From Enterococcus xiangfangensis (GTDB lineage Bacteria; Bacillota; Bacilli; Lactobacillales; Enterococcaceae), in the NCBI RefSeq assembly GCF_005405365.1, contig NZ_BJDX01000004.1, positions 186,001 to 250,000 of the forward strand: a stretch of DNA of 64,000 nucleotides, written 5' to 3'. The translations under genes and the position numbers were made by a program. Below the pieces are notes generated by a model, which did no database searches, was not told where the DNA came from, and was given only the letters and a program-made list of their open reading frames with translations. Shown piece by piece: positions 49,517 through 59,081 of the stretch (position 1 is the first letter of the stretch; every line of letters starts with the position of its first letter).

Positions 49517-51787
49517 ATGGCTAATCCCTCACGTTCGCAAAAAAACAAGCGAACTCCCAAAGGAAAGAAACCAACACTACACAATCCGAAAAAGCGTCAT
49601 ATCGGGTTAAAAATCCTCATTGCACTCTTCGGACTGCTCTGCGCCGCGCTACTTTTCGGCATCGGGCTCTTTTTCTTTTATGTGAAAGATGCACCCCCTT
49701 TAAGTGAAAAAAAATTAGATGCGACTGTCTCATCAAAACTTTATGATAGCGACGGCAATATCTTTGAAGACCTCGGTGCTGAAAAACGCGAAAAAGTCAG
49801 CGCCACTAAAATTCCGCAAGAATTAGATGATGCGATTATTTCAGTTGAAGACCGTCGTTTCTTTAAACACAACGGTGTGGATCCAGTCCGAATAATGGGC
49901 TCACTGGTCCATAACGTTACAAATGAAGGCGGGTTGCAAGGCGGAAGTACGTTGACTCAACAGCTTGTCAAACTGTCTTTCTTCTCAACAAAAACCTCTG
50001 ATCAAACGCTGCGCAGAAAAGCGCAAGAAGCTTGGTTAGCGATTCAACTTGAGAAAAAAAATTCAAAACAAGAAATTTTGACTTATTACATCAACAAAGT
50101 CTATATGGCTAATGGTCTTTATGGGATGGAAACCGCCGCTGAAGCTTATTTTGGGAAAGAATTACAGTATTTGACGATTGCTCAAACAGCCTTGCTAGCT
50201 GGTATGCCGCAAGCCCCTAATTCATACGATCCCTATCAACATCCCGAAGCCGCAAAAGAACGGCGAGATACTGTTCTTTATACGATGTTGAATAATAAAA
50301 AAATATCTCAAACAGATTATGACAAAGCAACAAAAGAACCCATCGATGAAGGGTTGCTGCCGTTAGAAACAGACAATCAAGAGCGCAAAGTTGCGGACAA
50401 TTATGTCAAAGAAGTGATTGCTCAAGTTGAAGAAAAGACCGGGAAAAATGTCTACACTGATGGCTTAGAGATTTATACTAATCTTGACACTGATGCTCAG
50501 AACCAACTTTATTCGATCGTCAATGGCGATGAGTACGTGCAATACCCTGACGAATCGTTACAGATCGCCGCAACATTAATTGATAGTGAAACCGGAAAAG
50601 TCTCTGCTCAAATCGGCGGACGAAACATCGCTGATGACGTTTATCTTGGGATGAATCGTGCTGTAACTACGAACCGCGACTTTGGCTCAACGGTTAAACC
50701 AATTACTGATTATGGTCCAGCATTTGAGTATTTACAAAAATCAACTGGTGATCGAATTAGTGATAGTCCTTACACATATGAAGGAACAAAAACAGAAGTA
50801 AAAAACTGGGACAATAGTTATCAAGGCAGCATCACCTTGCGTCAAGCTTTATATGATTCACGGAATGTTCCCGCTGTAAAACTTTTCAATGAAGTCGGCG
50901 CAGAAAATGTCGGTAAATTTTTGAAAAAGCTGGGAATCCAATACAAAGATATTCAGCAAGCCAATGCCATTTCAAGTAATACCGAGGCACAAGATGGAAC
51001 GAAATACGGTATTTCTACTGAGAAAATGGCGGCTGCATATGCGGCATTTGCCAATGGTGGAACTTATAACGAACCACTTTACATCAACAAAATTAAATAT
51101 CAAGATGGTTCTGAACAGACGTTTTCTGCCGAGGGCGAAAAAGCGATGGAGCCTTATACCGCTTATATGGTCACTGATATTTTGAAAGACGTGATTTCCA
51201 AAGGAACAGGAACCAAGGCTCAGATTACCAACTTGTTCCAAGCAGGAAAAACCGGGACTTCTAACTATACTGACGATGAGTTAGCAAAAATTGCACATTA
51301 CGGGTCAATTTCGCCTGAAGTTATGTTTACTGGTTTTACTCCCCACTATTCATTGTCGATTTGGGCAGGCTATGATGATCGAATGACACCAATAACGAGT
51401 CAATCTGAAGGCATTGCACAAGATGTTTATCGCGAATTTATGAGCTATATTTCCCAAAATGTGTCGAATGAAGATTGGAAGATGCCAGATGATGTTTTAA
51501 GAATCGGAAATGAACTTTATGTCAAAGGTGCTTCCTCAATACCTAGTCAATCTAGTTATTCCGCTCAAAGTTCTTATTACAACACCACATCATTTAGTCA
51601 AACGACTGACTCTTCTAGCAGTGTTGAGCCAGCCACAAGTGTGTCAGAGTCGGCATCAGTTGTTCCATCAGAAAGCAGTGCGGAAGAAACGCCACCCGTT
51701 AGTTCAGCGGATCCTGTCCCTTCCTCATCCGCCGAACAACCACCTGCCTCTAGTGCTGAACAGCCAGAAGCGACACCAGATCCATAA
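49517..51787 (+). CDS. pbp1A: Class A penicillin-binding protein 1A
   Basis: 756 residues from ATG 49517 (MANPSRSQKNKR), with AAGGAG 8 bases upstream; the frame at 49496 is rejected. Basic cytoplasmic tail, one membrane helix (about 36-58), glycosyltransferase domain with EDRRFFKHNGVDPVRIMGS and GGSTLTQQLVK, and transpeptidase domain with STVK (active Ser in FGSTVKP), a SRN motif and KTGTSN. The C terminus (~90 residues) is a Ser/Pro/Ala/Glu low-complexity tail, extracellular. Bifunctional peptidoglycan synthase. Located beside recU and close to gpsB. Confidence 0.96.
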   Translation: MANPSRSQKNKRTPKGKKPTLHNPKKRHIGLKILIALFGLLCAALLFGIGLFFFYVKDAPPLSEKKLDATVSSKLYDSDGNIFEDLGAEKREKVSATKIPQELDDAIISVEDRRFFKHNGVDPVRIMGSLVHNVTNEGGLQGGSTLTQQLVKLSFFSTKTSDQTLRRKAQEAWLAIQLEKKNSKQEILTYYINKVYMANGLYGMETAAEAYFGKELQYLTIAQTALLAGMPQAPNSYDPYQHPEAAKERRDTVLYTMLNNKKISQTDYDKATKEPIDEGLLPLETDNQERKVADNYVKEVIAQVEEKTGKNVYTDGLEIYTNLDTDAQNQLYSIVNGDEYVQYPDESLQIAATLIDSETGKVSAQIGGRNIADDVYLGMNRAVTTNRDFGSTVKPITDYGPAFEYLQKSTGDRISDSPYTYEGTKTEVKNWDNSYQGSITLRQALYDSRNVPAVKLFNEVGAENVGKFLKKLGIQYKDIQQANAISSNTEAQDGTKYGISTEKMAAAYAAFANGGTYNEPLYINKIKYQDGSEQTFSAEGEKAMEPYTAYMVTDILKDVISKGTGTKAQITNLFQAGKTGTSNYTDDELAKIAHYGSISPEVMFTGFTPHYSLSIWAGYDDRMTPITSQSEGIAQDVYREFMSYISQNVSNEDWKMPDDVLRIGNELYVKGASSIPSQSSYSAQSSYYNTTSFSQTTDSSSSVEPATSVSESASVVPSESSAEETPPVSSADPVPSSSAEQPPASSAEQPEATPDP

Positions 51788-51798
51788 TTGAAGACTAA

Positions 51799-51832
51799 AA
51801 AAGCCGTTCGAAATTATTTTCGAGCGGCTTTT
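51799..51832. terminator. Bidirectional terminator between pbp1A and nth
   Basis: AAGCCGTTCGAAA / TTTCGAGCGGCTT stem with A and T flanks, 12 bases after the pbp1A stop and overlapping the end of nth. Confidence 0.85.
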
Positions 51833-52467
51833 AATCTATCTTTTCCATCTTGACACATCTCTAACAATGGACAAATCTCACATTTAGGGGCGCGTGCGGT
51901 ACAATGATATCGCCCAAAGAAAATCAACGTATGATGACTCTTGACCCAGAGCTCTTTTGGGATTTTTCGCATCAGCGTTGCTTCCACCTCAGTCACCGAA
52001 GCGTTCAATTTACATATGCGCAAACGCTTAGTAACTCGTTCAACGTGCGTATCAACCGCAATTGCTGGCACTCCGAATGCATCACCAAGTACAACATTAG
52101 CTGTTTTTCGTCCAACACCGGGTAGTTTAATCAATTCTTCTCGCGACGCCGGAACGATTCCACCATAACTATCTAGCAACATCTGGGCACAAGCTTTAAT
52201 ATTTTTAGCTTTGTTTCGATAAAGGCCGATTGTTTTGATTTTTATCATGATATCTTCTAGCGGTGCTTGCGCTAAGGCTTCTGGTGTTGGATACGCAGCA
52301 AAAAGTGCTGGCGTTGCTTTATTGACGGAAACATCTGTTGCTTGGGCGCTTAAAATTACTGCAATCAGAAGCTGGAACGGTGATTCAGAGTGCAATTCAC
52401 CAACAGCATCGGGAAACATCTCATACATCCGCGACAGAGCTTCCATCGTTTTTTCCTTATTAAGCAT
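51814..52467 (-). CDS. nth: Endonuclease III
   Basis: 217 residues from ATG 52467 (MLNKEKTMEALSRMYEMFP); the 38-residue upstream extension overlaps dnaD. Helix-hairpin-helix LIKLPGVGRKTANVVLG with catalytic Lys, catalytic Asp in AVDTHVERV, and a 4Fe-4S cluster CTARAPKCEICPLLEMC (C-x6-C-x2-C-x5-C). It removes oxidised pyrimidines. Overlaps the dnaD stop by 8 bases, the conserved dnaD-nth pair. Confidence 0.97.
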   Translation of the reverse strand: MLNKEKTMEALSRMYEMFPDAVGELHSESPFQLLIAVILSAQATDVSVNKATPALFAAYPTPEALAQAPLEDIMIKIKTIGLYRNKAKNIKACAQMLLDSYGGIVPASREELIKLPGVGRKTANVVLGDAFGVPAIAVDTHVERVTKRLRICKLNASVTEVEATLMRKIPKELWVKSHHTLIFFGRYHCTARAPKCEICPLLEMCQDGKDRLKAARK

Positions 52468-53170
52468 CCGGATCTTTCCTTTCCAACCAATTATACAAAG
52501 AGACTTTCGGTAATTCTTCCGATTGATTTTGTTCATCTTTTTGTAATAAAATTTGTTTTCTTCGTCGCTGTTCCTCTTCAACCTGAGCCTTAGAGCGGAT
52601 GTTTTTCTTTTCCCAGCTTTGTAGGACCGTTTCGATGTATTTAAAATTATAAGCCTGATTTAATACGGCTTCTTGCAGTGCCAATTCAATTAAACCTGGT
52701 GAATAGTGATCATCATTTATCCAGTAACCGATTTTTTGATATTCAATTGGTGATAATGGACGGCCAAATTCTTGCTCAAATGATTTCAGCATTTTTTTTT
52801 GTGCTGCTAAATCATTTTTTTCTTCTGTTTCGAAACGCTCTTGTTCTTCCAATCTTGATAATTTTTCAAAAGCGGGCAATAGATTATAGCGATCACTTTG
52901 TCTTCCGTTATCATCTAAGGCTGTTTCAAGTACAACAAACTCTTTTTCAACTAAATTATTCAATAAGCTATAAATCTGCTCCACCGTGCTCCCCATAGTT
53001 TTAGCAATCAGTGTCAGATTCGGGAAATCTTCCCCTGCTTGATGAGCCGCGTAAAGCTGCAGCCACAGCATAAATTCATTTGTATTCAAATCAAGTTTTG
53101 TATAATTTTGCAGCAACAAATTTGAGATTGTCGTCTCGCCAGCTGCTAGATAGTCTTGCAATGAAATCAT
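52460..53170 (-). CDS. dnaD: DnaD-family replication initiation protein
   Basis: 236 residues. N-terminal winged-helix region (about 1-95) and C-terminal DnaB-like DDBH2 region (GRPLSPIEYQKIGYWINDDHYSPGLIELALQEAVLN). It helps load the replicative helicase. A basic/acidic tail follows. Translationally coupled to nth. Confidence 0.93.
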   Translation of the reverse strand: MISLQDYLAAGETTISNLLLQNYTKLDLNTNEFMLWLQLYAAHQAGEDFPNLTLIAKTMGSTVEQIYSLLNNLVEKEFVVLETALDDNGRQSDRYNLLPAFEKLSRLEEQERFETEEKNDLAAQKKMLKSFEQEFGRPLSPIEYQKIGYWINDDHYSPGLIELALQEAVLNQAYNFKYIETVLQSWEKKNIRSKAQVEEEQRRRKQILLQKDEQNQSEELPKVSLYNWLERKDPDA

Positions 53171-53246
53171 TTGAAATCCTCCAATTCCATCTTAGTTTAC
53201 ACTAAAAAAATCGGAAGTCCAACCATTAGAAAATAGTTTTGAGCTA

Positions 53247-53277
53247 CAAAAAAACAGAAGGGTCTCCCCTCCTGTTT
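53247..53277 (-). terminator. Terminator of nox
   Basis: Minus strand ACAGGAGGG-GAGA-CCCTTCTGT hairpin followed by U7, 5 bases after the nox stop. Confidence 0.8.
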
Positions 53278-53281
53278 CAGT

Positions 53282-54625
53282 TTATTCCGCTTCTGCTAGA
53301 GCAGCTTGAGCCAAGATATTCAAGTAATTCCACGGACGATCAAAATGTGGTTGGAAGAAGAAATCTTGCAATGCCAAGTCTTCCAAAGTCATCCCGTTTT
53401 GAATGGCTATCGATAACGTATTCGCTGATTGAGTGATGTCATATTTTGAAAGGAATTGTGCACCTAAGATCTTGTTTGTTCCTTTTTCTGAAACAATTTC
53501 CATCAATACTTTTTCTGTTGTCGGCATAAATTCAGGACGATAGTTGTCTTCAATGACTGTTACATTGGCATCGATCTTATTCAATGCTGCACTTTCTTTT
53601 GTTAATCCAGTTGATCCAATGGTCCAGCCAAACAGATAAAGTCCAGAGGTTCCTTGCGTTCCACGATACTTCATTTTTTGTTCAACTAAATTTTGTCCAA
53701 CCAACATTCCTTGACGCACAGCATTCGTCGCTAAAGGAATATATTGATCTTTTCCAGTCGGGTTATAATGAACTACTGTTGAATCACCAGCAGAAAAAAT
53801 ATCTGGGTTGCTTGATTGCATGTATTCATTTACTTTGATAGCACCGCTTGGCAGCATATCAACTTTTCCCTTCAATAAATCGGTATTAGGACGGAAACCG
53901 ACACATAGAATCACCATATCTGCATCAAATTCTTGACTAGCTGTCACTACTTTTGTCACAGTTCCCGTTTGATCTGCAACAAATTCATTAACATTTTCGC
54001 CTAATGCTAGAGTTACTCCGCGATCGACTAATTCTTTTTCTAAGACATTAGTAAATGGTTCATCCAAATATTTATTTAAGATTCTTGGCAACCCATCGAT
54101 CAACGTGACTTGTTTACCAGATTCTGCAAAAGCTTCTACTAATTCGATTCCGATATAACCGCCACCGACAACGACTACTTTTTTTGCATCCTTTGCTTGT
54201 TCAATGATTACATTGGCTTGATTATAGTTTTTACATAATAAAATATTTTTTGCTTCGATTCCTTTGATTGGCGGAATGATCGGCCAAGAACCAGTTGTTA
54301 CTACTAATTTATCATATTCGACGATTTTTTCCTCATTTGTTTTAAGATCTTTGGCAGTCACTTTTTTTGCCTCAGTATCAATAGTTGTTACATCGTGCTC
54401 CATGTTCACTTCTGCACCCAAAGAAGCAAGCTCTTCAGGGTTAGAGTAAAATAAACCCGCAGGATCCTTCACAACCCCACCGACATATAAAGCGATTCCA
54501 CAAGATAGGAAAGAAATATTATCGTTTCGTTCAAAGACCGTTACTTCCGCATCTGGCTGGTTAGCTAAAATATTTTTAACGGCTGCTGTGCCGGCATGTG
54601 TACATCCTACTACTACTACTTTCAT
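53282..54625 (-). CDS. nox: NADH oxidase (water-forming type)
   Basis: 447 residues. Flavoprotein with FAD-binding GCTHAGTAAVKNI (H near residue 10), redox-active Cys in SFLSCGIALYVGG (about Cys42), NAD-binding VVVGGGYIGIELVEAF near 150, and FSAGDSTVV near 280. It reoxidises NADH with oxygen; the single active Cys suggests the 4-electron, water-forming enzyme typical of enterococci, though H2O2-forming relatives cannot be excluded. Confidence 0.93.
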   Translation of the reverse strand: MKVVVVGCTHAGTAAVKNILANQPDAEVTVFERNDNISFLSCGIALYVGGVVKDPAGLFYSNPEELASLGAEVNMEHDVTTIDTEAKKVTAKDLKTNEEKIVEYDKLVVTTGSWPIIPPIKGIEAKNILLCKNYNQANVIIEQAKDAKKVVVVGGGYIGIELVEAFAESGKQVTLIDGLPRILNKYLDEPFTNVLEKELVDRGVTLALGENVNEFVADQTGTVTKVVTASQEFDADMVILCVGFRPNTDLLKGKVDMLPSGAIKVNEYMQSSNPDIFSAGDSTVVHYNPTGKDQYIPLATNAVRQGMLVGQNLVEQKMKYRGTQGTSGLYLFGWTIGSTGLTKESAALNKIDANVTVIEDNYRPEFMPTTEKVLMEIVSEKGTNKILGAQFLSKYDITQSANTLSIAIQNGMTLEDLALQDFFFQPHFDRPWNYLNILAQAALAEAE

Positions 54626-54655
54626 TAGTATCCCTCTTTCATCACACTATTTTTG

Positions 54656-54684
54656 TTTGCAAATTTTTGCACAAGGACAGTATA
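54656..54684 (-). promoter_or_regulatory. Possible nox promoter with a Rex-like palindrome
   Basis: Minus strand TATACT at 54684-54679 with a weak TTGGGC box 16 bases upstream. Immediately downstream TTGTGCAAAAATTTGCAAA (54674-54656) resembles the Rex site TTGTGAANNNNTTCACAA with about three mismatches. Redox control of nox would make sense, but the match is imperfect. A cre-like TGTAAGCGCGATTA lies at 54754-54767. Confidence 0.4.
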
Positions 54685-54823
54685 ACAAAATTTATATTTT
54701 GCCCAAATTATTTTGCTCATAAACAAACAATTATTTTTTATTTTAAGAATATATGTAAGCGCGATTAGATTTTAGTGAGCAGCAGTGGTTCTGTATAATA
54801 TTATGTAAACTTCCATACTCTAA

Positions 54824-54855
54824 TAAAAAAGTTGAGAAGGATTCCTTCTCAACTT
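54824..54855 (-). terminator. Terminator of tkt
   Basis: Perfect 13-base stem AAGTTGAGAAGGA / TCCTTCTCAACTT followed by U6 on the minus strand. Confidence 0.88.
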
Positions 54856-54864
54856 AAGTGCTAC

Positions 54865-56859
54865 CTATAATTCATTAAATGTATTTACTACATTTTCAAC
54901 CGTAAAGCCGAATTGTTCTAAGACGTAATCACCTGGTGCTGAAGCTCCAAAATGATCGATCCCGATCATCTTACCTTCTGTACCGATGTAACGTTCCCAG
55001 CCAAATGGTGAAGCTGCTTCAACAGCTACACGTTTTGTCACTGCTTTTGGCAAGACAGATTCTTTGTATGCTTCGTCTTGTGCTTCGAATAAATCAAAAC
55101 TTGGAAGAGAAACAACAGAGACATCTTTTCCTTGTGCTTTTAATTCTTTTTGTGCTTGAACAGCTAGATTGACTTCAGAACCTGTTGCAATCAAGATACC
55201 ATCTGGTGTATCTGATTCAGCTTTAGCAATTACGTAACCGCCTTTAGCCACGCCATCTTTTGCTGTATTCTTGCTGTTTGGTAACACTGGCAAGTTTTGG
55301 CGACTCAAGACTAAGATCGTTGGTTTATTTTTAGTTTCTAAAGCTTTTAACCAAGCTGCAGATGTTTCATTACCATCAGCTGGACGAATTACTTGAACGT
55401 TCGGCATGCAACGAACGCTTGCTAATTGTTCGATTGGTTCATGCGTTGGTCCATCTTCACCAACAGCCACTGAATCATGAGTCAATACATAAATAACTGG
55501 CAAGTTTTGGATTGCAGACATCCGAACCGCTGGACGTAAGTAATCAGTAAATACGAAGAACGTTCCACCATAGACACGTGTTCCGCCATGCAAATGAATC
55601 CCATTCATTGCGCTTGCCATTGCAAATTCACGAACCCCAAACCAAATATTGCGTCCTTCATAAGAGCCTGGTTGGAATTCAGCTTCATTGGCGATCGTTG
55701 TATTATTTGAACCGGACAAATCAGCAGATCCGCCCCATACGTTTGGAATTGCTTTAGCGATTGCTTGGATTGCCTCTTTACTTGAAACTCGGCTTGCTTG
55801 AGCGGTGCCTTCTTCGTAAACAGGTAATGCTTCTTCCCAATTTTCAGGCAACTCGCCAGCAAAGGCTGTTTTGAATTGTTTTGCTAATTCAGGATGAGCT
55901 TTTTCATAGTTTGCAAACATTGCATTCCATGCAGCTTCTGTTTTAGCACCTTTATCATTGATTTCTTCTTTAAAACGTTTTGCAACTTCTTCTGGTACTG
56001 TAAAATCAGGATATTCCCAGCCATAAACAGCTTTTGCTGCGGCAATTCCATCTTGTCCGATTGGTGCGCCATGAACTGCTGAAGTGCCTTCTTTAGGAGC
56101 ACCAAAACCAATGACCGTTTTGATTTCAATCAATGTTGGTTTTTCTGTTTCAGCCTTCGCTTCATCAATTGCTTTAGAAATTGCTTCTAAGTCATTGCCA
56201 TCTTCAACTAAAATATGTTGCCAGCCATATGCTTCATAGCGAGCGCCAACATTTTCAGTGAAGGCTTTTGAAGTTGGACCATCTAATGAAATATCATTTG
56301 AATCGTATAATACGATTAATTTACCAAGTTTCAGATGACCTGCTAGTGAACTTGCTTCGCCGGAGACACCTTCCATTAAATCTCCATCGCCACAAAGTGC
56401 AAAAGTATAGTGGTCCATTACGTTGAAGCTATCGCGGTTATACGTTGCTGCTAAATGCGCCTCAGCCATAGCCATTCCGACAGAAGTTGAGATACCTTGT
56501 CCTAGAGGGCCTGAAGTTGCTTCAACTCCATCTGTGTGGTGGTATTCAGGATGACCGGGCGTTTTGCTTTCCCATTGACGGAAACTCTTCAAGTCATCGA
56601 TCGTTACTTGGTAACCTGCAAGATGCAACATGCTATATAACATTGCTGAACCGTGCCCTGCGGATAAAATAAAACGATCACGGTTTGGCCAGTTTAATGA
56701 TGTTGCTGGATTGATATTTAAATGTTTTGTCCATAAAGCATATGCCATTGGAGCTGCCCCCATTGGTAAACCTGGATGGCCAGAATTTGCTTTTTGAATT
56801 GCTTCAATACTTAATGTTCTGATTGTGTTTACACCTAATTGATCGATTTTATCGAACAA
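54865..56859 (-). CDS. tkt: Transketolase
   Basis: 664 residues with a TTG start at 56859 ([22 protein letters not shown]), AGGAGG 7 bases upstream. Thiamine-diphosphate region [34 protein letters not shown] near 150-185, and the PYR signature [28 protein letters not shown] segment near 460. Links pentose phosphates and glycolysis and supplies erythrose-4-phosphate to the aro pathway. Monocistronic. Confidence 0.98.
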   Translation of the reverse strand: MFDKIDQLGVNTIRTLSIEAIQKANSGHPGLPMGAAPMAYALWTKHLNINPATSLNWPNRDRFILSAGHGSAMLYSMLHLAGYQVTIDDLKSFRQWESKTPGHPEYHHTDGVEATSGPLGQGISTSVGMAMAEAHLAATYNRDSFNVMDHYTFALCGDGDLMEGVSGEASSLAGHLKLGKLIVLYDSNDISLDGPTSKAFTENVGARYEAYGWQHILVEDGNDLEAISKAIDEAKAETEKPTLIEIKTVIGFGAPKEGTSAVHGAPIGQDGIAAAKAVYGWEYPDFTVPEEVAKRFKEEINDKGAKTEAAWNAMFANYEKAHPELAKQFKTAFAGELPENWEEALPVYEEGTAQASRVSSKEAIQAIAKAIPNVWGGSADLSGSNNTTIANEAEFQPGSYEGRNIWFGVREFAMASAMNGIHLHGGTRVYGGTFFVFTDYLRPAVRMSAIQNLPVIYVLTHDSVAVGEDGPTHEPIEQLASVRCMPNVQVIRPADGNETSAAWLKALETKNKPTILVLSRQNLPVLPNSKNTAKDGVAKGGYVIAKAESDTPDGILIATGSEVNLAVQAQKELKAQGKDVSVVSLPSFDLFEAQDEAYKESVLPKAVTKRVAVEAASPFGWERYIGTEGKMIGIDHFGASAPGDYVLEQFGFTVENVVNTFNEL

Positions 56860-56903
56860 AATAATTCCTCCTTTTTGGTCATAAATACTTTAATTACAGC
56901 CTT

Positions 56904-56932
56904 ATTGTAACCGATTTATTTTGACATTTCAA
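56904..56932 (-). promoter_or_regulatory. Promoter of tkt
   Basis: TTGAAA at 56932-56927 and TACAAT at 56909-56904, spacer 17, on the minus strand. Confidence 0.6.
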
Positions 56933-56951
56933 TGACTTGCCGGTAAAAGAT

Positions 56952-57194
56952 TCACTTTCTGTTGTGCAAGCCTTTTTTCTTTTGGATTTCTTTCAACTTT
57001 TCCGGTGTAACATCGTTTCCTTTGGGGTCAACGACTTTCATCCCTTCGATGTGATGGCGCATCCCGCTGCGAAACGATGCAATATATTCTTTCCGCAAGA
57101 CACTTTGCTCGTGTGCCTCTGCATCTGTTAAGCCAACTGTTTTCTTTTTCTTAGCTAATTCATTGATTCTTGCTATTGTTTCATCGCTAATCAT
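56952..57194 (-). CDS. DUF896 small protein
   Basis: 80 residues from ATG 57194 ([22 protein letters not shown]). Matches the DUF896 (YnzC) family: [38 protein letters not shown]. The 21-residue upstream extension in the frame is hydrophobic and lacks a ribosome site. In Bacillus ynzC lies next to lexA/yneA (SOS region) as here. Function unknown. Confidence 0.9.
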   Translation of the reverse strand: MISDETIARINELAKKKKTVGLTDAEAHEQSVLRKEYIASFRSGMRHHIEGMKVVDPKGNDVTPEKLKEIQKKKGLHNRK

Positions 57195-57260
57195 CTTGAG
57201 CACCTCTTTTCCTCTTCTAATTATACATAAAAAATAATAAGTTAAAAGTACAATCAAATA

Positions 57261-57274
57261 CGAACGCTTGTTTG
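57261..57274 (+). promoter_or_regulatory. LexA (SOS) box of lexA
   Basis: CGAACGCTTGTTTG fits the Bacillus-type consensus CGAAC-N4-GTTYG. It lies between the DUF896 gene and lexA, 55 bases before the lexA start, and could control both. Confidence 0.85.
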
Positions 57275-57328
57275 ATTTGTTCTAATAACTATGCTAAACT
57301 TAAAAAAACGAAAGAAGGTGCGGACACA

Positions 57329-57952
57329 TTGGCAAAAAGAACGGAAACAAAACAATTAGAAGTTTTGCGTTTCATTCATGAACGTGTTGAAGGCAAAGGC
57401 TATCCTCCCACTGTTAGAGAAATTGGTGAAGCTGTAAATCTTTCATCTACTTCGACAGTCCACGGCCATTTATCCAGATTAGAAAAAAAGGGCTGGATTC
57501 AACGAGATCCGACAAAGCCAAGAGCAATTGAATTAACCATCACTGGTTTAGAAAAAATTGGCGCAGCACCACAAGTTATTCCTATGCTAGGTGTCGTTAC
57601 CGCGGGCGAACCGATTTTAGCAGTTGAAGAAGCGTCAGATTTCTTCCCTGTCCCCCCAGATTTATCCAGTGAGGAAGGCAGTCTGTTTATGTTGATGATT
57701 CGTGGTGAAAGTATGATTAATGCCGGGATCTATGATGGCGATCATGTCATCGTCAGAAAGCAAGCAACTGCGACAAACGGAGAAATCGTTATCGCCATGA
57801 CTGATGAGAACGAAGCTACTTGCAAACGATTCTATCGCGAAGCTGACCATATCCGGCTACAGCCAGAAAATGATGAATTGTCTCCACTGATCTTTGACAA
57901 TGTTTCTATTTTAGGAAAAGTCGTCGGTTTGTATCGGAATCATATCTATTAA
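57329..57952 (+). CDS. lexA: LexA SOS repressor
   Basis: 207 residues from a TTG start at 57329 ([16 protein letters not shown]) with GAAGGTG upstream; the frame to 57272 would cross the LexA box. N-terminal winged helix (about 1-65), autocleavage site Ala92-Gly93 in VTAGEPI, catalytic Ser128 in RGESMI and Lys166 in ATCKRFY. Complete and autoregulated through the box at 57261. Followed by a terminator. Confidence 0.97.
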   Translation: MAKRTETKQLEVLRFIHERVEGKGYPPTVREIGEAVNLSSTSTVHGHLSRLEKKGWIQRDPTKPRAIELTITGLEKIGAAPQVIPMLGVVTAGEPILAVEEASDFFPVPPDLSSEEGSLFMLMIRGESMINAGIYDGDHVIVRKQATATNGEIVIAMTDENEATCKRFYREADHIRLQPENDELSPLIFDNVSILGKVVGLYRNHIY

Positions 57953-57979
57953 TCGGAATAAAATTCCGGTTATTTTTTT
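57951..57979 (+). terminator. Terminator of lexA
   Basis: ATCGGAAT-AAA-ATTCCGGT hairpin starting in the stop codon region, followed by T7 after a short break. Confidence 0.7.
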
Positions 57980-57980
57980 C

Positions 57981-58030
57981 TTTACAAAACGAACAAACAT
58001 TCGTATAATAAATATACAAACATATGTTCG
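57981..58030 (+). promoter_or_regulatory. LexA-controlled promoter of a small membrane gene (two SOS boxes)
   Basis: TTTACA at 57981-57986 and TATAAT at 58004-58009, spacer exactly 17. CGAACAAACATTCG (57990-58003) fills the spacer, one mismatch to CGAAC-N4-GTTCG. A second box, CAAACATATGTTCG (58017-58030), one mismatch, lies in the +10 region inside an 18-base near-palindrome. LexA binding at both should block RNA polymerase. Confidence 0.8.
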
Positions 58031-58054
58031 TATATTTATTAGGAGTGATTATTG

Positions 58055-58318
58055 ATGAAAGCAGTAAGAAGATTTGGTTTAGTTATCGCTGTATTGTTGT
58101 TAGGTCTATTGATTGGTAAGTTAGGTTCTTTAGCTACGATCGTCATTTTTTCTGGTCTGTTCCTAGTTTGGTTTATGTTGTGGGATGAACGAAAATACGC
58201 TCAGCATTATAGCGAACATCCGATTGAAGAAGAAACAGACGTTGAGCATTATTACAAAGAGCCTGCTGAAGATTTCTATTATGTGACTTATGATCATCAC
58301 TACCACAAGTCTGCTTAA
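58055..58318 (+). CDS. Small SOS-regulated membrane protein of unknown function
   Basis: 87 residues from ATG 58055 (MKAVRRFGLVIAVLLLG), AGGAG 9 bases upstream; the preceding TTG at 58052 is an alternative start. Two close membrane segments (about 8-24 and 26-44) end in WFMLWDERKY, followed by a 43-residue acidic tail rich in Tyr and His (EDVEHYY, DFYYVTYDHHYH). No homology recognised and no LysM domain, so not YneA itself. With two LexA boxes and a place directly after lexA it is a candidate SOS effector, perhaps a cell-division checkpoint protein. Confidence 0.8.
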   Translation: MKAVRRFGLVIAVLLLGLLIGKLGSLATIVIFSGLFLVWFMLWDERKYAQHYSEHPIEEETDVEHYYKEPAEDFYYVTYDHHYHKSA

Positions 58319-58359
58319 AACGGCTCAACAAAATAAATAATTTGCTTTATAAATTAACA

Positions 58360-58408
58360 AACGGATCCCCCAAGATTAGAAAATCTAATGTCTGGCGGTC
58401 CGTTTTTC
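58360..58408 (+). terminator. Terminator of the SOS membrane gene
   Basis: Long imperfect stem with ATTAGA/TCTAAT at the tip and ACGGA/TCCGT at the base, followed by T5. Confidence 0.7.
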
Positions 58409-58475
58409 TATATCTAAAATTAAATTAAAAAAGTATATAATAGAAGCTAGTGACCTGTTTTTACAATTTAAAAAT

Positions 58476-58527
58476 CAAAAAAGCCGCCAAACCATCGTTA
58501 AAAGACGATGGTCTGACGGCTTTTTTT
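58476..58527 (-). terminator. Terminator of apt
   Basis: Minus strand long hairpin, AAAAAAAGCCGTCAGACCATCG and its near-complement with tip ACGATGG/CCATCGT, followed by U6. It also has a T-run on the plus side and may act both ways. Confidence 0.85.
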
Positions 58528-58554
58528 CGTGATTTCCTAAATTCGTTCTGCTTT

Positions 58555-59067
58555 TTAGTAGTCCATCAAAGTTAAGATATCATAACCTTGGATCTTATCT
58601 CGGCCATGCAATTCTTCTAGCTCGATTAAAAAGGCACAACCAACAACGACTCCTCCAAGATTTTCAACTAGTTCGATCGTTGCTTTGATCGTACCGCCAG
58701 TAGCCAATAAATCGTCTGTAATCAATACCCGTTGGCCTGGTTTGATTGCATCGCTATGAATCGTTAACGTATCTGTACCGTATTCTTTTTCATACTCGAC
58801 TTCAATGACTTCACGTGGCAATTTCCCTGGTTTACGGACTGGAGCAAAACCCACTCCCAATTCAAATGCTACTGGGCAGCCAACGATAAAACCGCGAGCT
58901 TCTGGTCCTACTACCATATCAATTTGTTTTTCTTTAGCGTAATTTACGATTTGTTTAGTTGCTTCACGGTAAGCTTCGCCATCAGCCATCAACGGTGAAA
59001 TATCGCGAAATACGATCCCTTCTTTTGGATAGTCAGGGATGCTGGCAATATAATCTTTCAAATTCAT
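58555..59067 (-). CDS. apt: Adenine phosphoribosyltransferase
   Basis: 170 residues from ATG 59067 ([18 protein letters not shown]), AGGAGG 10 bases upstream. PRPP loop [19 protein letters not shown] near residue 125, and EARGFIVG near 65. Salvages adenine to AMP. Starts about 15 bases after the recJ stop; recJ-apt is a common pair in Firmicutes. Confidence 0.97.
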   Translation of the reverse strand: MNLKDYIASIPDYPKEGIVFRDISPLMADGEAYREATKQIVNYAKEKQIDMVVGPEARGFIVGCPVAFELGVGFAPVRKPGKLPREVIEVEYEKEYGTDTLTIHSDAIKPGQRVLITDDLLATGGTIKATIELVENLGGVVVGCAFLIELEELHGRDKIQGYDILTLMDY

Positions 59068-59081
59068 TTCAGTTGTTCCTC

